The position numbers and the translations under genes were made by a program. A stretch of 64,000 bases of DNA from assembly GCA_017354895.1 (NCBI GenBank), contig CP071498.1, forward strand, positions 682,001 through 746,000, written 5' to 3'. The DNA is from Podospora comata (lineage: Eukaryota; Ascomycota; Sordariomycetes; Sordariales; Podosporaceae). Positions 57,725-64,000 of the stretch are shown here, one piece after another. The notes beneath the pieces were generated by a model. The model searched no databases. It was not told the DNA's origin and was given only the letters and a program-made list of their open reading frames with translations. The first letter of the stretch is position 1, and every line of letters begins with the position of its first letter.

Positions 57725-57732
57725 TATTTAAG
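57725..57732 (+). promoter_or_regulatory. TATA-like element of the ALDH gene
   Basis: TATTTAAG lies about 145-150 bases before the ATG at 57877, with a CT-rich stretch (57750-57850) after it, as in strongly expressed fungal genes. Position and sequence only; not tested. Confidence 0.4.
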
Positions 57733-57876
57733 GCCCTGCGGGGACGCCCTCTCGTCCTCGCTGCTTCCCCATTCCCCCACAGCTTCCCACCTTGACACCT
57801 GAGACAGCGAGCTGGTTTCGTTCTTCCTGTCCCAATCTGTCCATATCCCAAGCTGTCACACGAAGCTGCCAACACC

Positions 57877-59496
57877 ATGGCCAACGTCTTCGCCGAGCTC
57901 AAGACCCCTACCACGGGCACCTACAAGCAGCCCACCGGACTGTATGTGGCTTCTCTTTCTTCCCCCATAGTGAACCACTCACCCTAACCCTGACTTGTAC
58001 AGCTTCATCAACAACGAGTTCGTCGAGGGTGTCGAGAAGAAGACCTTTGAGGTCATCAACCCCGCCACCGAGGAGGTCATCTGCTCCGTCCACGAAGCCA
58101 CCGAGGCCGACGTCGACATTGCCGTCAAGGCTGCTCGCGATGCCTTCGAGGGCCCGTGGCGCCAGGTTACCCCTCAGCAGCGTGGAAACTTGCTGCTTAA
58201 GCTTGCCGACCTGATCGAGAAGAACCTTGAGCTCCTTGCTTCCGTCGAGTCCCTTGACAATGGCAAGTCCATCACCATGGCTCGTGGAGATGTTGGCGCC
58301 GTTGTTGGTTGCATTCGGTACTATGGCGGCTGGGCCGACAAGATTGAGGGCAAGACGATTGATATTGCGCCAGACATGTTTCACTACACCAGACTCGAGC
58401 CGGTGCGTTGTCCTGGGGTACGAAGCCACCATAAACTGCTGATGCTAACTGTCGTGTCATTTAGATTGGCGTCTGCGGCCAGATCATCCCATGGAACTTC
58501 CCACTTCTGATGCTCGGCTGGAAAATTGGACCTGCTCTGGCTACCGGTAACACTGTTGTTCTCAAGACCGCTGAGCAAACGCCTTTGTCCGGTCTCGTCT
58601 TTGCTCAGTTCGTTAAGGAGGCTGGTTTCCCTCCCGGTGTTCTCAACATCATCTCTGGCTTCGGCAAGACTGCCGGCGCTGCCATCTCTTCCCACATGGA
58701 CATCGACAAGGTCGCCTTTACTGGCTCCACTGTTGTTGGCCGCACCATCATGAAGGCCGCTGCCTCTTCTAACCTCAAGAAGGTCACCCTCGAGTTGGGC
58801 GGCAAGTCCCCCAATATCGTCTTCAACGATGCCGATATCGAGCAGACCATCAGCTGGGTCAACTTTGGCATCTACTTCAACCACGGCCAGTGCTGCTGCG
58901 CCGGATCTCGTATCTATGTGCAGTCCGGCATTTACGACAAGTTCGTCGCCGCTTTCAAGAAGCGCGCTGAGGCGAATAAGGTCGGCGACCCATTCCACCC
59001 CGAGACCTTCCAAGGCCCCCAGGTGTCTCAGCTCCAATACGATCGTATCATGGAGTACATCGAGTCCGGCAAGAGCGAGGGCGCTACAGTCGAGACTGGT
59101 GGTGCCCGTCACGGTGACAAGGGCTACTTCATCCAGCCCACCATCTTCACCAACGTCAGCCCCAAGATGAAGATCATGCAGGAAGAGATCTTCGGCCCCG
59201 TCTGCGCTATCGCCAAGTTCGACACCGAGGAGGAGGTCCTCCAGATGGCCCACGACACCATTTATGGTCTTGCCTCTGCTGTCCACACCAAGGATCTCAA
59301 CACCGCGATCCGGGTCGCCAACTCTCTCCGTGCCGGTACCGTCTGGGTCAACTGCTACAACCTGCTTTCGCACCAGCTGCCATTCGGTGGTTATGCTCAG
59401 AGTGGTATCGGGCGCGAGTTGGGTGAGGAGGCTTTGGCCAACTACACGCAACACAAGTCTGTCGCCATCAGATTGGGCGGTGCGTTGTTTGGTTAA
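57877..59496 (+). CDS. ALD: NAD(P)+-dependent aldehyde dehydrogenase
   Basis: Three exons (57877-57941, 58003-58402, 58465-59496) give 498 residues. The fold is complete: [31 protein letters not shown] (Rossmann region), the general base Glu at about 265 in ELGGKSP, and the nucleophile Cys at about 299 in [22 protein letters not shown] and [19 protein letters not shown] follow. No mitochondrial presequence is evident, so it is probably the cytosolic enzyme that oxidises acetaldehyde and other aldehydes to acids, related to Aspergillus aldA and Neurospora cytosolic ALDH. Introns use GTATGT and GTGCGT donors with CTAAC branches. High C at third codon positions suggests strong expression. Confidence 0.96.
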
Positions 59497-60690
59497 GCGT
59501 CTTGCTGTCGGGATAGGGGTAAAAGTGGGTCTGGTTCAGGGGTAATGAATTGGGAGCTTGATGTATTCTCACAATGTAATGTACTCTGGGTTGCGGGTTG
59601 GACCTGATCTTTGGGTGTATTAGGGTTACGAAGTAATGACAAAACGCGATGATAATTGAACATTTTATGATACATCTTCTTGAACCACACGCTGTCATGT
59701 ATGGCCAAATTATGGTCTTCAAAGAAGTGATGATACATGGCCTTTGGCAATCCACGATATCTCTGCCATGTTTTTGACCGGTAGAGATCATAAACACAGC
59801 GTTGATCTCGGACTTGAAGGCGCATCCCTTTCTGCTTCCGGCCTTGTGGGCATACGGAGGGCAGTGCTCTCCGCCAGGGCACATCGGCTGGGCACATCGG
59901 CTCGGCCTCTCTCTGTGCAGAAGTCTGGGGGCGAGGATTCTCGGTTTCTTGGGGTTTGACCAGCTGCTGGAGGGTCTCTTCCCAGGGCGAGAGTTGATGG
60001 CATTTTGAATGCTTGAGTTTGATGGATTGGTTAGTGCTGGGGTGTCTTGTTGCTACCAATAGGTTGAGAAGAAGATTGAAGGGATGAGGTTTGATGGACC
60101 GGTATTAGTGGTCTCTACCGCGTTATTTATGCATTTTGAGAGGAACCGGTGATGAGATTGAAACCTAAATTGACCTTGTTACCAAGAATGTGAGACAGAC
60201 ATGTCTATCTGGACGGGCCTGGTGACGATTCTAGGTGCTACAAGACTAATCCGGTATCAGGGTACATTACCTAAAACTCGTGAGAAAGGAACTGTTTGTT
60301 GAAGAAATAGCGGGTGAGGCGTTGCGTTTGGGTGTTTGTTTGTGGCCCTGAATATGCCGTGGGATAATGAGAGAGGGCACGTGAGAGGATGAGTGGTCTT
60401 GCTAGCCTTGGTCAGGCTTGCAAGTAGGTCTTGCCATTTTAACGATGAATGACTTGGTGGTTCTTTCCTCATGGACATAGGCAAACTGAACACCTGCCTA
60501 CACCTGAAACGGGACCCCACCACGTCACATATCCACATGTTCAGGTTGGCTTATTGCAACTGAGCTGGACGCATATTTTCCGCTGGACTTCCAATATGTA
60601 GCATATGAAAAAGAAACAGTCCCATTCAAGCTAGCTATACCGACAGCAGCAAAACCTGTAAGAGATTGTCCAGGACCAACTAGACCTTTA
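59497..60690. other. Convergent 3' region, ALDH / MFS
   Basis: About 1.2 kb. Three overlapping minus-strand frames are open for 70-190 codons between 59468 and 60059, none with a recognised domain. Only one (ATG 60003) starts with ATG near a plausible leader. I do not call a gene. Confidence 0.35.
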
Positions 60691-62118
60691 CTAATTCCGT
60701 TTCCTCGTCACCTTCTTGATGACCTTTCTCATCCCATCTCCGACCTTCTCGCCCTCCTCCCTCGCCTTCTCCAGCCCGCCTGGTTTCAGCCCACCAGGCA
60801 AGAACCACCACATCAACAAGATGAAAATGAGAATCGCCAGACAGATCGGCTGCAACACTTCCACCCCCTTACTCTGAGCGATGGCCCCCACCGCAAACGG
60901 GAACAGTGCCGCGCCCCCTCCGCCGAATGCTGCAGCAAATCCAATCGCTGAAACATGATAATCGCTCGGCAGCAACTTTGTCGCCGCCACAATCGCCGCC
61001 GGAAATAACGGACCCAAGAAGAAACCCAAGAACGTCGCAAAGGTTGCCGATGCCGCGAAGTTGGGTACAGTCCAGTAGAGGACTTGCATCACAATCGAGA
61101 GCACCAGATAGATGGTGATGGCAAGCTTTTCTCCTATCCTCCCTGTGACAAAACCCAACACCACCCGTCCCACTGTCAATCCAAGCCAGAAGAAAGTAAC
61201 AGTCAGACCAGCCAGAAAAGGTTCAGCATTGCGGACTCGCAACATAAACGTCGTGATCCACCCTCCCAGCGACACCTCGGCGCCTACATACCCAAGCAGG
61301 AACATGGCGAGGATCCAAGTAATGGGTTCTTTGAGCACTGTTCGAGTCGTGGTTCTCTTTCCACCAGTGGTATCTAAAAACTGAGCTCTGTATAGCTTGC
61401 CCGTCGCCTTCCAGAATGCCGCCGTTAGGAATACGAGACCGACACCATCCAGACCAATCATCACATAGTAAAACGTGTACCACTCCAATCCTCCCTTGGT
61501 CACCATCGCTGTCGCAATCAAGGGTCCGATGGTGGCGCCTAGACCGTAAGCGCCGTGAAGAAGACCGAGAAGCTCATTGGCGTTGTGCATATTGCCTATC
61601 CAGGCGTTCCAAGCACTGTCTTCGATGCCATTACCGTAGCCGGTGAAAGCTAGGACGACTGGCAGAACGGGATAGGGCGGGTGGAAGACAAGCGGAATGA
61701 TACCAATGAGACGACAAACGGGACCGAGGACGGCGATACCAACTTGCCCGAAGTGGTGGTGGACCAGTGAATTGCTGAGTGCTGCGAGGGTGTACCCTAT
61801 GAAGGGAGACAGGAAGACAAGGGAGACGGCGGTGTAGGAGATGGAATAGTATGTTTCGATGTAGGGAAGAAGGGCACCGACAGCGCCGTCAGTCATACCC
61901 ATGAGGATGAAGGCGTATATGGTGCCGAGAAAGCGGAAGATGTTTGTGGCGGATTGGTTCCATCGTTGTTGGAGGGGAGGAACCGAGGCTTCCTCATCCG
62001 TGGTCTCTTCCGACAAGTCGACCTTTTCAGGATCGCGTGCTGGGATGATGGACTCATCCATCTTCCTGGAACTATTGGGATTGTCGACACCGACGTGGTC
62101 TGGACTGGCGGTCGACAT
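60691..62118 (-). CDS. MFS transporter, sugar/FucP-like 12-TM type
   Basis: Single exon, 475 residues from ATG at 62118. About 70 hydrophilic residues precede twelve hydrophobic segments. Features include GMTDGAVGALLPYIETYYSI in helix 1, SPFIGYTLAAL, a FTGYGNGIEDSAWNAWIGNM block, HGAYGLGATIGPLIAT in helix 5, and FWLGLTVGRVVLGFVTGRIG (motif-A-like after helix 7). The tail is basic. The arrangement resembles fungal MFS proteins related to yeast Bsc6 and bacterial FucP; the substrate is unknown. An in-frame extension upstream lacks ATG, and a TATAA element just upstream supports the chosen start. Confidence 0.88.
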   Translation of the reverse strand: MSTASPDHVGVDNPNSSRKMDESIIPARDPEKVDLSEETTDEEASVPPLQQRWNQSATNIFRFLGTIYAFILMGMTDGAVGALLPYIETYYSISYTAVSLVFLSPFIGYTLAALSNSLVHHHFGQVGIAVLGPVCRLIGIIPLVFHPPYPVLPVVLAFTGYGNGIEDSAWNAWIGNMHNANELLGLLHGAYGLGATIGPLIATAMVTKGGLEWYTFYYVMIGLDGVGLVFLTAAFWKATGKLYRAQFLDTTGGKRTTTRTVLKEPITWILAMFLLGYVGAEVSLGGWITTFMLRVRNAEPFLAGLTVTFFWLGLTVGRVVLGFVTGRIGEKLAITIYLVLSIVMQVLYWTVPNFAASATFATFLGFFLGPLFPAAIVAATKLLPSDYHVSAIGFAAAFGGGGAALFPFAVGAIAQSKGVEVLQPICLAILIFILLMWWFLPGGLKPGGLEKAREEGEKVGDGMRKVIKKVTRKRN

Positions 62119-62190
62119 GGTGACGGGAGACTGGCGGGCGGATGATGAAGTCGAGTCGGGACGCAATCTCAACCACGGCCATGGAAGACC

Positions 62191-62200
62191 TCTTATATAC
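62191..62200 (-). promoter_or_regulatory. TATA box of the second MFS gene
   Basis: On the minus strand the sequence reads GTATATAAGA, about 75-80 bases before the ATG at 62118. It leaves a short 5' UTR and argues against the longer open frame that runs through it. Confidence 0.55.
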
Positions 62201-63689
62201 TCGATGGATCCGACCCCGGCCTCGTCAGATATCGCGACAGCAAGATCAACCACACCGCATTCTAGAACCTTTCACGAGAGGAAAGAAGCCCCGAAGTAGA
62301 GGCGGCTTGAGTGTGGGGGGAGGGGCAAAACAAGGGCCTTGTGTGGTTTGTGGGCTGCATACTTTTTTCCTACGTTAGCCCCGGGGAAGAGCGCTTGCCT
62401 TGCATTGGCGGCATTCTTCATGTCCGCTCTTAAACCCGGTTTTTTTTTTGGGTTCTCTGACAGTAGCATTTCACGACTGGCAAACCAGCATCCGATGACG
62501 TTCCATCAAGGCTTGAAAGAACGGGGGGCTTGGCGAGAACACCAACACTGTGGACAAGTTCCCGAGGATCTGCCGGCGGCCCGTGTCAACCGGACCATCT
62601 GGACCTGACTCTCTTCGCTTTAGGGTCCCATGACCAGTTTGCAATATTTTGCGTATATATTGCTTATTGGGGGACTTTTGGGAGGTTGGGTGTCGGTGTG
62701 AATAATACAATCACTGCGGGGTGGGTTGGGGATTCAGCCGATGTTTTGGCGGGGCGGGCCGAGTCTTATCATCATGGAACGAGATGGTGGTGTCGAGATG
62801 GATGAATGTCGGTTGAACATCGGGAAAGTTTGGGGCGGTCATGGCCCGAGGGGCTATTCCTGGGGTCTAGGAGTCATTCAGGATTTGACTTAGTATCATT
62901 GTCAGCCGGGACACGAGGATGAAGCTGTGGCTTCTGGGGGTCGACGATAGTGCCGGGATGGTAATGCGGAGCGGACGGGTGTGGGTCCTTCGGAAGAGGT
63001 CGAACGGTTTTGTCCCGAAATGGAAACTCCGCTCACGGTATCCCGACTGGCGACCGACTTTATATCATCACCACCGCCCTCGATGCGGGTTGTGTTACCT
63101 CTCGAGATTGCGGGCCATATTCCTCCATGGGGATGAATCCTGAGGCTTACCAGGACCAACGACACTTTGCAAACGACGGACTTCCGACGTTTTGCCGTGC
63201 GAGCTGACCGAAGTCTAAAAGAGAAGCGGAACCAGATTCGTCAAACTCTTGACATATTCGTCGAGCTGAGGGCTTTCGGGAAAGCCAAAGGAGACCGGCT
63301 GGATAGGGGACGATAGCTGGGTCAGAGAGATGGTCACGGACAGGTGTCATGAGCCGGCGCCAAGACAAGGTTGCGGGAACCACGCCTGTGCCTCACTATC
63401 AACAACAGGTCATGAAAGAAGTTAAGATTTTTAGTACAGATATGTCCACCATGTTGCTCTTCACATTAATCTCTGGCTAATACTCCCATAGTTTCGTTCC
63501 ATCTTATTACATCCGACATACCCATGTGCCTGGATTCGAGACCGAACCCCTCCCCCGCCATCAACCTCGTCTTTCGAAAGGAACCAAGATGTTCTGTATC
63601 CTCCGTGTCATATCTCTCTTGGCGTCTCTAGGCTGGCGGGGCTGGTATGTGGCTGGAACTAAGACGTTGCCATCTCGCGTTGGTTCTGA
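62201..63689. other. Gene-free stretch near right edge
   Basis: Promoter-distal sequence with a poly(T) run near 62440 and no convincing frame on either strand. Confidence 0.4.
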
Positions 63690-64000
63690 GCTGAAGAAGT
63701 CCAAGCGATCCTGTCGGTGATCCCGGGCTTTGGCCCCCTCATGGTGGGAGCAACTGGAGCTGGTGTTGGTCAGCATTTAGTACAGATCAGTCGGGCGATG
63801 TATCAAGCACAAAGACCTACTGGCAACTCTCGGGCATTTTGGGGGAAAGACTGGATGTTTGACAAGTTCTCTGGTGGTGGTGAAGTCAAGATGTTGGGAC
63901 TGACTGATAGCAGGACTTACCAGCATCAACAAAAGCAACCGGCAGACTCAGGGGTATATATCTGCTCGCCTCATCGTTACGACCACTATCCGTCCTGCCC
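63690..64000 (+). CDS. Probable exon of a gene truncated by the window edge
   Basis: A plus-strand frame stays open from about 63690 to the window end (about 103 codons). It reads EEVQAILSVIPGFGPLMVGA, GQHLVQISRAMYQAQRPTGN and FWGKDWMFDKFSGGGE. It has natural-looking composition and Gly-rich hydrophobic stretches that could be a membrane segment. The frame is closed just upstream, so an intron acceptor (for example CTGAG at 63690) or the internal ATG at about 63748 would open it. No family recognised. Confidence 0.35.

Larger units (their letters stand above)
55792..57876. other. Divergent region upstream of TBF1 and ALDH
   Basis: 2.1 kb. The left end is the TBF1 promoter. A minus-strand frame at 56552-56938 is listed separately as weak. 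A GA microsatellite at 57439-57459 and a TATA-like element at 57725 belong to the ALDH upstream region. GCGGGG motifs at about 57337 and 57738 match the CreA consensus SYGGRG, but such matches are common by chance. Confidence 0.4.

Noticed and set aside
57313-57798. 161-codon minus-strand frame upstream of ALDH
   Set aside because: It overlaps the ALDH promoter and leader, includes the GA repeat as LSLSLS, and has no recognisable domain.
58384-59454. 356-codon minus-strand frame
   Set aside because: Antisense shadow of ALDH, whose motifs are complete on the plus strand.
60691-62253. Longer N-terminus for the second MFS protein
   Set aside because: The extension has no ATG and runs through a TATATAAG element; the ATG at 62118 is preferred.
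1-64000. Search by eye for tRNA T-loop motifs, LTR pairs, LINE tails and virus-like genes
   Set aside because: No convincing example found; only the foldback MITE and simple repeats were seen.

Overview
The window is nuclear DNA of a filamentous ascomycete, most likely a sordariomycete (Sordariales-like). The evidence is short (about 48-130 nt) GT-AG introns with CTAAC/CTGAC branch points, compact genes on both strands, CT-rich leaders, and fungal-type proteins (Lte1-like RasGEF, YAG7-family protein, Tbf1-like telomere factor, Vma6, Sit4/PP6 with a long insert). No rRNA, tRNA, CRISPR, LTR element or virus-like element was recognised. Exon structures were worked out by eye from splice signals and protein continuity.

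Layout. 1-4.7 kb: no gene seen. 4.7-5.4 kb: a coiled-coil protein (-). 5.4-11.9 kb: gene-poor, with one weak secreted-protein candidate and degenerate tandem repeats. 11.9-16.1 kb: UPF3 (-) and SIT4/PP6 phosphatase (+), divergent. 16.8-19.3 kb: DHA1-type MFS transporter (-). 20.7-22.0 kb: prefoldin 4 (-) and CENP-W (+), divergent. 22.8-24.3 kb: YAG7-family protein (+). 25.1-28.8 kb: O6-methylguanine-DNA methyltransferase (-) and, divergent from it, a 12-exon gene for a protein built of twelve Cys/His modules (+). A foldback MITE lies at 29.07-29.33 kb. 29.5-32.8 kb: an SR-rich/Hub1 ubiquitin-like fusion (-) and NOP58 (-). 33.3-37.6 kb: VMA6 (+), mitochondrial uS15 (-), cytosolic uS2/RPS0 (+). 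37.6-44.2 kb: gene-poor with microsatellites. 44.2-50.0 kb: Lte1-like RasGEF (+). 51.8-55.8 kb: TBF1 (-). 57.9-59.5 kb: aldehyde dehydrogenase (+). 60.7-62.1 kb: second MFS transporter (-). A probable truncated exon runs off the right edge.

There is no operon-like pathway; the window is mostly housekeeping: mRNA surveillance and splicing (UPF3, Hub1), ribosome and snoRNP biogenesis (RPS0, uS15m, NOP58), signalling (SIT4, LTE1), chromatin and telomere (CENP-W, TBF1), proton pump, chaperone and DNA repair. Several pairs share divergent promoters of about 0.35-1 kb.

The most unusual object is the gene at 26684-28826. Twelve modules of the form C-x4-C...C-x2-H are encoded by exons whose boundaries all fall after the first base of a module-final His codon. 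All 11 introns are phase 1 and sit at the same codon position, and every internal exon is a multiple of three. I recognise no known family. The SR-rich Hub1 fusion and the MITE are next in interest.
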